64,000 nt of DNA from Pictodentalium vernedei (GCA_031216915.1 CM062289.1:392672674-392736673); one strand, 5' to 3'; shown: positions 32,412-43,140, counted from the first letter of the stretch. Notes: generated by a model from the sequence alone, not told the origin. Numbers and translations: made by a program.

Positions 32412-33055
32412 ACTCAGCTGAGAATTGGTAACCATAACCTAGAAATCGGAAGGGTAGACACAAGCAACCAATATACCGGTAGAAAATGACCATGCTCAAA
32501 GTGTAATGCAAAAGAAGGTGAATCTGAATTTATGTATTGGTGTTTAAGATCACATATTTCTGCACAATGGCTAATCATGATCATGACAGTTTTACGGTTG
32601 GAGGAAGCCGGAGTACCCAGAGAGAACCACAGAGCAACGGCGAGCAACTGTCAGCTCCCCAACATACCAACTCCACACAAGCAGGGTTGAAGACAGGTGC
32701 ACCATTGACGTGCAGTACGCCTTAGTACACAACGCCACCGTGCCCCCCGCGTGGGCAGTGGGTGTGAAGTGTCTTGTCCAAGAACACAACGTGGTTGCCG
32801 CATATGGAATTCGAACCGAGGACTTCTCAGCTTGCAGCCTGCACCTTTACCTACTGAGCCACCGCCCCCCCCCCCCCCCCCCCCCGGTGAATCTGAGGAA
32901 CATTTCATCATTCAATGCTTGTTGCACAAGAAATCAAGTGATAGCCTCTTCGGTGAAATTGGGAAGAAAAATGAGAATATCGGAACATGGATTAACGAAA
33001 TTAAAATTATGAGCAATAAAAAAATCCAGAAACACGCACTATCATCTGTAACGTG
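32412..33055 (+). pseudogene. LINE ORF2 C-terminal fragment, split by a SINE
   Basis: The plus frame reads TQLRIGNHNLEIGRVDTSNQ, then (after one in-frame stop, RK*PC) CSKCNAKEGESE up to 32527. After the SINE (32528-32885) it resumes EEHFIIQCLLHKKSSDSLFG and ends KIQKHALSSVT-stop at about 33055. The LRIG-H-L-IE-GR stretch and the C-x2-C...EHF-x2-x-C knuckle are features of the C-terminal end of non-LTR reverse transcriptase proteins (CR1/Jockey-like sensu lato; clade not decided). The reverse transcriptase domain itself is absent, as expected for a 5'-truncated LINE copy. Confidence 0.7.
32528..32885 (-). mobile_element. tRNA-derived SINE subtype 1, inserted in LINE coding
   Basis: GGTGAATCTGA is duplicated at 32517-32527 and 32886-32896. 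The 5' head ends in a 21-nt C run (32865-32885, G on the sense strand). A short deletion removed part of the GTTAGCATTGGTT body. Confidence 0.95.
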
Positions 33056-33199
33056 ATGCGGTCACTTTCTAAAGAACGAGCAAGCACTTCGATTGGAAAT
33101 TGATAGTTTTTGTATGTTATTTATTTTATTATTATTTTCACATATTCCTTGTCGTTATAATCGTGTTTATGTATTAAGATCATCCGTGCATGTGTGTTT
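33056..33199 (+). other. Probable LINE 3' UTR
   Basis: AT-rich TTTTTGTATGTTATTTATTT follows the LINE stop codon. Assignment rests only on position. Confidence 0.35.
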
Positions 33200-33212
33200 C
33201 ATCATGTCATTA

Positions 33213-33471
33213 TTTATTTATTAGTATTTAAGGTCACATACTTATGCACAATGGCTAATCATGACCGTGGCACTTTTACGGGTGGAGGAAGCCGGAGTAC
33301 CCGGAGAGAACCACCGAGCAACGGCGAGCAGTTGCCAGCTCCCCAACATCGTAACTCCGCACTGCAGCACAGGCAGGGTTAATTGGTTGAAGACAGGCGC
33401 ACCATCGACGTGCAGTACGCCTTAGTACACGGCGTCATCGTGCCCCCATGTGGACAATCGGGGTTAAGTGC
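33213..33471 (-). mobile_element. 5'-truncated SINE with perfect TSD
   Basis: Tail and body present; the sense 5' end begins inside GGCACTTAACCCCGATTG, lacking the whole tRNA head. CATCATGTCATTA is duplicated at 33200-33212 and 33472-33484 (13 bp). A clean example of truncated target-primed reverse transcription. Confidence 0.95.
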
Positions 33472-33492
33472 CATCATGTCATTAAACTTATC

Positions 33493-33693
33493 TTAACCCC
33501 CCAACCACGCGGATGTTGAAGTATTGAAATCCAAGCTGCATTTTCTGTCACAATGCAGCCAAGAATTTAAACAATTCAATGTTGTTTGACAGAGCTCATT
33601 GAGCTCTGTCAAACAAGATTGAATTAGTTAAATTCCAAGTTGCATTGTGGGAAAAATGCAACTTGAAATATCAGTGCTGAGGCGGAAGGTTAA
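33493..33693. mobile_element. TTAA palindromic element, family H
   Basis: TTAACCCCCCAACCACGCGG left, CTGAGGCGGAAGGTTAA right. Arms TTTGACAGAGCTC and GAGCTCTGTCAAAC meet at ATT, with a second paired segment CAAGCTGCATTTTCTGTCAC / GGGAAAAATGCAACTTG. The apex contains GAGCTC as in families A, C and D. Confidence 0.75.
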
Positions 33694-34299
33694 CTGTAAT
33701 TTGGGGGCAAAAATTGAAAAAAATAAAGATCGGAATGGTGTTAAATGAAAGGTTAATAAAAATCATACAAACTGTACCGTGTGAACGGTATGTCAAGTTA
33801 AAAAAAACGACAGAAACGCACCACTAAAAGCAGCTGTCATGCATATAGAACAATACATTTTCGAAACATGGATTTGGTGAATAAACTTTGATGTTGACAT
33901 AATCTGTTCTATTCCCTGTATCTAATTTAATCTCAGTATACGCTCGACAAACTCTCATAAGATCTGTGAACTGGAGTGTTACTGCTGCTGTTGTCAGTAT
34001 ATTTTTGTTTTCGACAACCAAAATAACTCTATTTACTTTCTACACAACGCATGCTAAAAATAGATGAAAAACGTAATATTTACCGAGAGAGACGAGTGGG
34101 TGAACAGAAATGGGGAGGGGAAGGCTATGCCGAAATGTTCATTAAAAGCGAGAGGAAGATTTGTTCCAATCTTTGTCAAAAGAGGGAGTAATCCCTTCTG
34201 AACCACCACCCCCCCCCCCCCCCTCAATATTGAATCTTACTCTCCAGAAATTAACTCTCCTCTACACAATCTGCAGACAACGTTGCCATCAAACATTTT
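33694..34299. other. No recognised feature; poly-C tract
   Basis: C run of about 16 at 34207-34222. The minus frame at 33824-34021 lacks domain support. Confidence 0.4.
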
Positions 34300-34522
34300 T
34301 TAAACTCTTTACCCAACGCAGACGATATCAAAATTTATTATTTAAAATATCATTTTTTAAAATATTTAAAAAAAAACTCACCAAAACCATATCCTGTGAC
34401 CCTTCATTGGAACGAGCTCGTTCCAAAGAGGGGTCACATGATTTGAACAATCATATTTTTTCAGCTGCTGAATTTGCATATTACGCGGGCGGATGTGGCC
34501 GATTCGTTGGGTAGAGGGTTAA
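34300..34522 (+). mobile_element. TTAA MITE family C, shortened
   Basis: TTAAACTCTTTACCCAACGC left, TTGGGTAGAGGGTTAA right. The apex is collapsed to GGAACGAGCTCGTTCC and part of the right arm is missing. CATTGG is opposed by CCAAAG. Confidence 0.85.
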
Positions 34523-34713
34523 TTCCAACATGTAGTCAACAGGGCCGTCGCGAAGCATTGTTGGTTTTTCCCAAAATTTACCTGGTTTTCAATTGACAAT
34601 TACCTGATTTGCCACTGGTCCCAGGAGAGGCCTGGACTAGCCCCGTTTAGGTAATTCTATAAAAGGACCCCATGTCAGTAGCACTCAAAACACCGTGCCG
34701 ATAAGTGGACTCA

Positions 34714-35536
34714 GTGCAGGGCTTATATTTCATCTAAATTTGGGAGAATCAATTTGGATTCTCGCGAAAATGGTTGGGTGAATCCATACCTGATATGAGT
34801 GTCTCAGGATCCCGTGAGGCCATCTTGGTAGAACTCCTGCACACTAAAAACTAAAGTGTTAAAACTGACACTTTCAAGGTGTTAAACCCATTCAAACTCT
34901 TAGGGCTTGATTTTAACACTCAAAGTGCAATGCTTTAAGCACTTAGACATTACAATCGTCAGACATCTGAAACTTGAATGGATGGCACTTCCCATGTGTC
35001 TAGCATTGGTGGTTCTTCCAGAATCGTCCATAATTTGATTTGCGCTTGGTGGGTACATAAATTAAAAGGACACAACGCAGATGACGCGGATCAGGCTCGA
35101 GAGTTCGAGCCTGATCCGCGTCATCTGCGTTGTTTCCTTTTAAGTGTCGCGACATTACACTTGTCAAGTGGTATTATTGTAACACCTGTCAAGTTCTGGG
35201 AAATCTACACTTGAAAAAAGTGCTAGTTCAGCACTTAGTAAGTGTTAAATACAGCACTTCAAGTGTAGTTTTTAACACTTTAGTTTTTAGCGTGTAATGA
35301 CAGCCATATTTGTACAATTTTATTGATAAAGTGTCAGGATATTTCAGGTTACGTTAGCCTTGTATTGGTTAATTTGTTGCCACTGTGTTAGGTAAAGGGT
35401 TAAATTGACTCAATTGTTGTCACGCGAATGTTAGCAGCGGAAGTGCAGTGAGAGTCTATATGGATTCTCGCTGGTTTTGTAGCGCGAATCTTTGCGTGAA
35501 TCGAATACTGGATTCTCCTCGAAATATAAGCCCTGC
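34714..35536. mobile_element. Outer inverted-repeat element with another nested inside
   Basis: GCAGGGCTTATATTTC and GAAATATAAGCCCTGC at the ends, extended by GGGAGAATC/GATTCTCC. CAGTG stands directly outside both ends. CAGGGCTT-type ends resemble hAT termini (inference). Element X (34841-35295) and a family A right-end scrap (about 35384-35404) lie inside. Confidence 0.7.
34841..35295. mobile_element. Palindromic element X, nested
   Basis: ACACTAAAAACTAAAGTGTT and AACACTTTAGTTTTTAGCGTGT-type ends (shared ~20 bp), many internal CACTT/AAGTG motifs. Central perfect hairpin ACACAACGCAGATGACGCGG...CTCGA (about 35071-35142). 455 bp, no frame. Confidence 0.8.
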
Positions 35537-36125
35537 AGTGTGAGAAACTTTTAATTTTCCGGCCCAAAAGATGCCCAATCCAGGCATGTTAGTCAGTTGC
35601 CGATGTCATGAGTTTTGTAAGTTATAATTAGAAAATCTCAGTGGTATGGCCCCGTGTGAGAAAATTTTGATTTTCCTGACTGAAAACACGCAGTATCCTC
35701 GCATCTGAGGCATTTCTCGGTTAAACTCCGGACATCATTAGACCGTAGGCTCCATAGGACACGATGAAATTATATTAAAAGAAAAGTGAATGACCATGTA
35801 CACATCCGCCGAGCGGAAATTTCCAATCGGTCAATAACTCTCAAATTCGGCAGTACAAGAAAAGTGTCAATTATAAGACCTTCGAGAGAACATAGAAAGT
35901 CATTTCCAGCAAAAGCTTATCTGAAGAGATATGTTGCTGTAAAAGGCCCGCATACCAGTTAATTGCAAAATCAACAACATTCAACCTTCAGGAACCGAGT
36001 TCTCCTGGAACGCATCCCACATTAACACGGTCCATCTTTTCAAAATTCTTGACAACCTCATTTTGTCAGGCTAAAGTAGAACAGGGCGCTCTCCATAGAT
36101 TCTGGATTAAATCCAGGGCTGACAA
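35537..36125. other. No recognised feature
   Basis: Two weakly similar GTGTGAGAAA...TTTTCC segments at 35537 and 35660. Otherwise nothing. Confidence 0.4.
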
Positions 36126-36363
36126 TTAACTCTTAACATCTTAGCGTAATTTAAAAATACTTTTTCATCAGATCTAGTCATGGTTTCTTCACAGCAGCCA
36201 CGACTAGATTTGATGAAAAAATCATGAAAATTTGACACAAGAAATCACTGGTAACAACTTAAAGGGGAAAATTTGTTTAAATATCCTCACATTTGACTTT
36301 TTATAATAACAGGAGATTTCCTGCCCTGGGTAGGAATATCTGCCAGCAGCATGCCGGAGTTAA
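36126..36363 (+). mobile_element. TTAA palindromic element family G, full copy
   Basis: TTAACTCTTAACATCTTAGC left; GCCAGCAGCATGCCGGAGTTAA-type right end. Apex arms TTTTTCATCAGATCTAGTCA / CGACTAGATTTGATGAAAAA. Related copies at 13318-13443 and 49229-49404. Confidence 0.75.
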
Positions 36364-36924
36364 CGTCCTTATTCATGATTTAAGCACCGTCGAAAGTAGC
36401 AGAATTCCAAACGACTCGGCGTAATTTTTCGTTCCATTTTTAACATTAATGCAAAGACGGAGAACACTCAATTCGAACCACACACCAGCGCCTGAATGTG
36501 TGTATAAAATGTAGTATATTGTAGCATATTGATCTTGTGAGCTGATCTGAGATATGTCGAAACATGAAGTTTTCATTTGAATCGAATTGAAATAGCCAAT
36601 TCGAATCAAAGTTACCGGCTACCGGTTCGAAGTTGAATCGGATTGTCGTCGGGTCGCAGCACGCGGTCAAACACGAACAAAAACGATTATTCACAAACAG
36701 ACAGGAAGACTAAAGCACAAACACACGCCTTCACTTTGACAGAAAATGAAACGAAGGCCATGAAGAATTCAGCTTGATTAATCAGTACGAACTATGAGGA
36801 AGAAACTTGAATGCTCCCTCCGAACCCTTTAAAATGTTATCAGCCAAAACAGATCAACTGATTGTTGAGGACGTATTACACTTTTGAGTTGTTACGTTCG
36901 ATATCGTCCAAATGATCGTAAAAT
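36364..36924. other. No recognised feature
   Basis: Minus frames at 36373-36694 show no domain. Some GAATCGAATTG-type motifs. Confidence 0.4.
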
Positions 36925-37165
36925 TTAACCCTTTGAACCTTGGTGGTATCTTCCATGTCAATTCAATGGCAGCTATTTGAAGAGTCCATATTCATTATTT
37001 GGGGGTAGAACAATTAATATTTTCAACGTGCAGCCTTGGGGCTGCACGTTGAAATATTGATTGATCTACTTCACATATTAACTTAGCAGCCATCCAACTT
37101 AATAAAATTATGAAGATATCATATTCCTGGAACGGAAAAGCGGTCTCACGTGTTCAAAGGATTAA
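36925..37165 (-). mobile_element. TTAA MITE family B, full copy
   Basis: TTAACCCTTTGAACCTTGGT left, GTGTTCAAAGGATTAA right. Hairpin TTTTCAACGTGCAGCC / GGCTGCACGTTGAAA, loop TTGG. Opposite orientation to 26286-26527. Confidence 0.9.
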
Positions 37166-37735
37166 ACTTCGGATTTCGCGGCTCAGTGTGGCAATATTAT
37201 GCAACTAGGAAGGAACTGGGAATGATTAATACGTGTTTTTTGTTAACTGTGGACATCTAGAATATCAACTGCAGTGTAACTTTTGTCAGATACAGGTAAA
37301 ATTAATACCACCACATCACGAAAAAGTAAAATTAAAATGGTCGTGTTGACAATACAAATTGCCATGTTCACTCAAAGGACAGTTTCAGAGAAAAAGCATT
37401 TAAAACAACGATCACCTCTTTGCATGTTGAAGGAACATTTCTTCGATTTGTTCACGCGAAGGATATACTTTGACGTTCCTTACAACTGGGTGTGCAGTTT
37501 GCGAAAATGCTGATTTAAATCCGGCGCAAACAAAAACTGGAACGGTGCGCCAGACTTGAACCTCAAAAGAACTCAAGATTCTGGGAACGGTTTGTTTTTA
37601 TATTAGAAATAGTAAACTTTTCAACCTGGTGCGCTTAATTGTATGTAAATGACAATTTAACATTTGGGGTGCAGACGACGAAATGACTAACAATCCGATA
37701 AGTGGGGGAGGAGTGCTTAATTACAGAATACTGTG
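37166..37735. other. No recognised feature
   Basis: A plus frame at 37283-37513 has no domain support. Confidence 0.4.
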
Positions 37736-37895
37736 AATTTAGAGGTCGTTACACTTCATTATTGGACTCTCATCGATCATTAGCAGACCTGCAGTCATTA
37801 GCGACCGTGCCACTAATTACACAGGGTTGTTAAATGACTGATGGACGTCCAATAATGAAGGGTGATGCCCGAGAAAATTGGGATATTATATTATT
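37736..37895. repeat. Palindromic repeat W, copy 2
   Basis: CTTCATTATTGGACTCTCAT / GATGGACGTCCAATAATGAAG arms, with a CATTAGCAGACC...CATTAGCGACC apex, followed by GATGCCCGAGAAAAT. Confidence 0.65.
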
Positions 37896-38422
37896 ATTAC
37901 GAATGCCCATCGTCGCCCTTTCCGTACTAGCTGGTCAACGTGATCGTGGATCCGTTTTCCACGTGTTCCAAATCTTCCTCGTTTAGCTCGGATGACTGTA
38001 ACATGGGCGACATCTATGCAGAGCGGAATTTCGTGAATTTGGAAAGTCGTTTGCGCTTATCAATAAACAAAGTTTCCGGAAGCAGATGTCATCTCTGCTT
38101 GCAGACCCGTAGGTCGTCGCTAATGGATACATTTGGCCATTAACGACTGTTGAAAAATTCCTGTGTGTTTTTATAGAACTGTTGTACTTCCTTATCGCCC
38201 ATGTAAAAAATATTTATGTACTGGTAGCTCCCCATGAATTGATAATACTCAGTTAATCCCGTAGTCTTAAAAATCTTTGGTGTTTAACTGATAAGAAATT
38301 CTCTTTACAAATGAAAAAATGCATTCGCTAATTTACTGTCGAAACTATTATAATTGGACAATCCAATTTAGAAACTCGAGGCCAAAGTGATTAATTAATA
38401 GAAGCATAATCATGACTCCCAT
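37896..38422. other. No recognised feature
   Basis: No repeat or credible coding seen. Confidence 0.4.
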
Positions 38423-38650
38423 TTAACCCTTTACCCAAACTAATGACCAAAATCGGCCTGCGCTATTCACAAAAATTACCATTCAATTTTCATTTTTTGT
38501 CTCATAAACATGGCATATGACGCCTCATTGGAACGAGCTCGTTGAGCCCGTTCCAATGAAGGGTCATAAGCTATGTTTTTGATGCAAAAAGTGAAAATAT
38601 TTAGTTATTCAAGAATTTTGTTTGCAAGTGTCGTCTGTTTTTCGTGTTAA
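38423..38650 (+). mobile_element. TTAA MITE family A, first of a tandem pair
   Basis: Complete left end and hairpin (CATTGG/CCAATG). The right end stops at TTTTTCGTGTTAA, 13 bp short of a normal terminus, where the next copy starts. The last TTAA is shared. Confidence 0.85.
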
Positions 38651-38898
38651 CCCTTTAACCAACGTAACGGCCAAAACCGGCCAGCGCTATTCTCAAAAAT
38701 CGCCAATAAATTTTCATCATTTTTTTCATTTTTTGTCTCAAAAACATAGGTTATGACCCCTCGTTGGAACGAGCTCGTCGAGCTCGTTCCAACGAGGTGT
38801 CATAACCTATGTTTTTGAGACAAAAAATGAAAAAAATTAGTTATTCAAGAATTATTTTTGCAAGTGTCGTCTGCTTTTCAGGTTAGGTAAAGGGTTAA
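38647..38898 (+). mobile_element. TTAA MITE family A, second of a tandem pair
   Basis: TTAACCCTTTAACCAACGTA to GTTAGGTAAAGGGTTAA, stem pair CGTTGG/CCAACG. Arms near perfect. Same orientation as its neighbour but a different stem variant, so the pair is not a local duplication of one copy. Confidence 0.9.
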
Positions 38899-39318
38899 TA
38901 AAATATTTCTCCGTGAGGCAAGATCTGTCAATTTATCAATGATTTTCTCAGCATCAAACTCTTTTTAAAAAAGTCTTGTATAAGACAACAACGACTTGAT
39001 TTTATAAGAAATTCAAGAACAATATTTTGTTAGTTTGACAGTTGAACCGCTGACGCTACCATCAGCAAGAATCTGTGCACCGCTCGCCCAGGCCCAATAT
39101 GGAATTATGGCTATATCTACTTAACACAATGGAAAATATCCCTTCATGTTGAATGGTGCCAAGAAATGAACTAAAGCACATTTAGTATCGGTTTTTAAAT
39201 TATATTGAGATAAATGTTAATGTTAGGGACACGACCCAAATAAGCTCTAAGCTTTCTGCCGAATCCTTCCTTCAAAATGTATTTTTTTTATTGTTAGGCT
39301 GCATATTATTGTATCATA
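38899..39318. other. No recognised feature
   Basis: Nothing recognised. Confidence 0.4.
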
Positions 39319-39559
39319 TTAACGATTTGAACACGAATGGCCGTTTTTCCGGCCGGGAACATTATATGTAATAACGTCATTTTTTTTTGGATGACTGTTC
39401 AGTAAATGTGTGTGGTTTACCAATCGATATTTTCAAAGTGCAGTCCCGAGGCTGCACGTTGAAAATATTGATTGGTCTACCCCAAATAATGAAAATGGAC
39501 TCATCTAATTGCTGTCATTGAACTGGCATGGAATATACCACTAGAGTTGAAAGGGTTAA
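39319..39559 (+). mobile_element. TTAA MITE family B
   Basis: Left end decayed (TTAACGATTTGAACACGAAT), right GAGTTGAAAGGGTTAA. TTTTTCCGGCCGGGAACATT subterminal. Hairpin TTTTCAAAGTGCAGTCCCG / AGGCTGCACGTTGAAAA. Confidence 0.85.
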
Positions 39560-39714
39560 GTTAAGTTTAAGTATTCCACTTTGTATACACAAAACAAACG
39601 TAATTTGTTTCAGTAAGTATTGATTAAACTAAAATTCGGAGCCCGCAAGTAATTTTTAGGAGCTTTTTTTTATAACTTTTGAGAATGCGAAAAAAACAAT
39701 GTTTCTATTCACGT

Positions 39715-40070
39715 GCCCTCGTTTTCGACTCATCGATCGGTCGATAACATCCGGGACTTTACTGCTGCGACTTAGTAAATGTGTAGGTGCCACTGATCTA
39801 TATCCAACTGGATTGCCGGAACATCAGTGAAAAACGTCGCACTCAAACTGCCCCTCCCCAAGATGGCATCAAGTCAATCAACGCGATAACTTCTCCCCTC
39901 CCTCCATGCCGGACGTATGTTTGATGACGTGAAAGCTGTTACGCCACAGCGTAACAACTTTCACTTCACCAGACGTCATGGCTTTTACCTTGCACGAAAA
40001 CTGAGAACACTGTTTAAACCTTCCAATATCGTACTCTTGTTTTTGTAGGGAAAACATTAAACAGTAGGTG
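39715..40070 (+). repeat. Interspersed repeat Y, copy 1
   Basis: Shares with 56720-57085 the ordered motifs ATTGCCGGAACA, AAGATGGC (AAGACGGC in copy 2), GTTTGATGACGTGAAAGC and a stem GTTACGC...GCGTAAC, followed by TTTCACTTCA. Moderately diverged; termini unresolved. Confidence 0.65.
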
Positions 40071-40190
40071 TATGTGAAAAAAGTTATCTTGTTTGCCTCA
40101 CCCTGACGTTTTTAAATATCAGGAAACGGCGTCTCCCAGTCAGTGACAGTGGAAACTAAAGTGGAAGTGGTGTTGTTGAGAAGGCCAATA

Positions 40191-40314
40191 GGCTCGTTGA
40201 GTTCGTTCCAAAGCGTTTTCATGAGCTATATTTTTTAGCCAAAAATGAAAATCGTTTAGTTATTGCAGATATTTTTTCTAAATGTCGCCTATTCTCGTTT
40301 AAGCAGAGGGTTAA
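40191..40314 (+). mobile_element. Family A right-half relic
   Basis: GCTCGTTGAGTTCGTTCCAA...AATGTCGCCTATTCTCG...AGAGGGTTAA. Degraded; TTAA at 40311-40314. Confidence 0.7.
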
Positions 40315-41107
40315 CTAATAATTGTTCATGAAAGTTTGATTGAAAGGCTCCCATGGGTGATTTTGTATTCACCAAAAGTAGGGGACCAAAATATGTGAAG
40401 TGAAAAATTATATGTGGTGGATTCCCTCGTATTCGCTGCACCTGCTCCCAGCTCTTGAAGCTCGGAATCTTTTTTTCGCAGCCTAGCAAATGGTGCCGTA
40501 AGGTTAAAGAACCTTGATTGGGACTCTCGTGATTGAAAGTTGCGGTTCCCTTGAATATTACAATTATTTTAGCATGTGAGCCACGCATTTTGCATTGAAC
40601 TTTCACGGCTGAAAAACGTTATGGAAGATTTTTAACTTTTTTTCATAAAACAGTCTTATCTTACAATAAGTATGTATTGAGTCCGTAATTCCTGGAATAC
40701 AGCGTGTATCAGGGGCTCCTAATACAAAACCCGTATCTTGCAACTGTATAATACAAGCGCGTCTTGTTATGATTTGTTTACATTACTATTAAAAGAACAT
40801 TACAAGCATTCGAAGATGCGTTTATTTTTACGCAAAGAGAAAAAAGGAAAACACCATTTAAAAGTATAATTATTAAATTATGGAATCATTTAAGCTTTTG
40901 TTTCTGAATCACTGGAAGTATTCAAGCTGGAACAACACGTAGTTATACTGTATATTGCACAGTCTTTTCGGAATGTTGAACATGTGCGTACACGCTCGAT
41001 AAGTTCATCCGAGGGTCACAAAAGTTCAAGACAACCGCATACAGTTTCAATCGAAACGGTAAGCATTTTTATGATTCTGAAAATGAAATCTGAAATTAAA
41101 ATGCTAG
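40315..41107. other. No recognised feature
   Basis: The minus frame at 40289-40606 starts beyond the relic and has no recognised domain. Confidence 0.4.
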
Positions 41108-41360
41108 TTAACCCTTTACTCAACGAACACGATACCAATAGTTTAATCATTTTAAAAAAAAAAAATACAAAACTTAAAAAAAAGAAGATATCACGTGACC
41201 CCATCATTGGAATAATCCCGTCGAGATTATTCCTGTGGGGTATCACATGAAATCACATGAAATGATTTTGTTGATATTTTAGGAAAAATAATGTTTTTTA
41301 AACTGCCAAATTTGTAAATTATGTGGAAGGATACATCTAATTCTCCAGGTAAAGCATTAA
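41108..41360 (+). mobile_element. TTAA MITE family C, first of a triple array
   Basis: TTAACCCTTTACTCAACGAA left, CCAGGTAAAGCATTAA right. Apex GGAATAATCCCGTCGAGATTATTCC is changed from the usual core yet remains paired on both sides (GGAATAATC/GATTATTCC). Its right TTAA is the left TTAA of the next element. Confidence 0.85.
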
Positions 41361-41608
41361 CCCGTTTCCCAACGTAACGGTCAAAACCGGCCAGCGCTAT
41401 TCTCAAATATCGCCAATTAATTTTCAGTATTTTTTCATTTTCTTTCTCAAAAACATAGGTTATGACCTCTCGTTGGAACGAGCTCGTCGAGCTCGTTCCA
41501 ACGAGGGGTCATAACCTATGTTTTTGAGACAAAAAAATGAAAAAAATTAGTTACTCAAGAAATTTTTTTGCAAGTGTCGTCTGCTTTTCATGTTAGGTAA
41601 AGGGTTAA
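41357..41608 (+). mobile_element. TTAA MITE family A, second of a triple array
   Basis: TTAACCCGTTTCCCAACGTA to GTTAGGTAAAGGGTTAA. Stem CGTTGG/CCAACG, near-perfect arms. TTAA shared at both ends with neighbours. Confidence 0.9.
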
Positions 41609-41853
41609 CCCGTTTCCCAACGTAACTGTCAAAACCCGCCAGCGCTATCCACAAAAATTGCCATTCAATTTTCATTATTTTTTCATTTTTGGCGTCAAAA
41701 TCATAACTTATGCCCCTTCATTGGAACGAGCTCGTTAAGCTCGTCCATATGAAGGTCATAAGCTATGTCTTTAACGCAAAAATGCCAAAAATTAGTTATT
41801 CAGTAAGTTTGTTTTCAAATGTCGCCTACTTTTCATGTTACGTAAGGGGTTAA
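41605..41853 (+). mobile_element. TTAA MITE family A, third of a triple array
   Basis: TTAACCCGTTTCCCAACGTA to GTTACGTAAGGGGTTAA. More diverged hairpin (CTCGTTAAGCTCG apex). Shares the unusual CCCGTTTCCC left end with the previous copy. Confidence 0.9.
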
Positions 41854-42719
41854 TCAAGTTGTAACAGTTGAGAATTGTAACATAACTCTATCATCACAAT
41901 CATGTTATGTACAGAATGTATCAAAGTCTCGCTCTTGTTTCCGATGCTATATCTCGACTTGTCGAGACACGGCCTTAGAACAGGGACCTGGCGACGGGGG
42001 TGGGGGTGGGTGGGGCAGGGGGGGTGACACCCCACCCCCACCAATCCTGGCTAAAATTTCCTATAGTTGGAAATTCGGATGGCAGGTCATGAGTAGCTTG
42101 AAATTCCATCTATCTGGATTTTAGAGATGGTCTTCTTCACTTCCCAAAATTCCAACTCGGTTTCAAATCGGCCAAAATTCTCACTGTACCTATTTGCAAC
42201 TACAGTAGTACAGTGTACGCAATATCGAGCTTCATAAGTATGCATGATGTCCCTCAGTACGAGATTTCTATAGTACTTCAACTTATCGTAATGAAAAAAT
42301 TCCTCAAAATGTTCTTCAAGAAAATCACATCATGTAAAATCGTTATCCTGAGTTAATACCATCATTCAAAATCATCGAAAATTGATCATTCCTGCATAAG
42401 ATCTGATTTAATGTTAGGACAGTGTGAATTGTTAAAAGTTTTAAGCTTGAGCATTTGCTTAGCACATATTCAATTCCCAGGAGAATACCAAATAAAATAA
42501 CCTGATAATTCTATTATAAATGTGTCGGCATTTCAGTTACTAGAATCAATTTTATGCCCCCTTTCATGGTTTCATTTTCAAAATCTTTCTCGGTCGTGAA
42601 TTTTCAATTAGGGGGAGGGACCGGGAGGGGATTTCCCACTCCCAGTCTCTCCCACTAAGTTGGAAATTCACTACCTTACACCCCCAATCGGAAACCTCTT
42701 GCCACGTCCCTGCCTTAGA
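41854..42719. other. Unrecognised sequence with a G/C-rich palindrome
   Basis: 41995-42043 contains GGGGGTGGGGGTGGG...GTGACACCCCACCCCCACC, an inverted G-run/C-run with quadruplex potential. A GGGAGGGACCGGGAGGGGA tract lies near 42612. No coding seen. Confidence 0.5.
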
Positions 42720-42887
42720 AACAAGAGTTTCACTTTGATACAGGGGTGGCGCCTGGGATTTCTCGACAGGGGGGCTGACCTCTCCGACAGGGGGGCTATA
42801 ACATTTGACCTCCCAAACGAAGGAAAATGATTGAAAATTGGTAAATTGGACAACCAAAATAGAAGCAAATTGAGTATGTTTGTTTAT
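42720..42887. repeat. G-rich inverted segment Z, left copy
   Basis: CTTTGATACAGGGGTGGCGC...TCTCGACAGGGGGGCTGACC...TCTCCGACAGGGGGGCT is inversely related to 43355-43470 across a family A MITE. Confidence 0.65.
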
Positions 42888-43140
42888 TTAACCCTTTACC
42901 TAACCTGAAAAGCAGACGACACTTGCAAAAATAATTCTTGAATAACTAATTGTTTTCATTTTTTGTCTCAAAAACATAGGTTATGACCCCTCGTTGGAAC
43001 GAGCTCGACGAGCTCGTTCCAACGAGGGGTCATAACCTATGTTTTTGAGACAAAAAATGAAAAAAAATAATGAAAATTAATTGGCGATTTTTGAGAATAG
43101 CGCTGGCCGATTTTGGCCGTTACCTTAGGTAAAGGGTTAA
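42888..43140 (-). mobile_element. TTAA MITE family A, full copy
   Basis: TTAACCCTTTACCTAACCTG left, CCTTAGGTAAAGGGTTAA right. Hairpin perfect over AAAACATAGGTTATGACCCC and the CGTTGG/CCAACG stem. It sits between the two Z segments. Confidence 0.95.
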
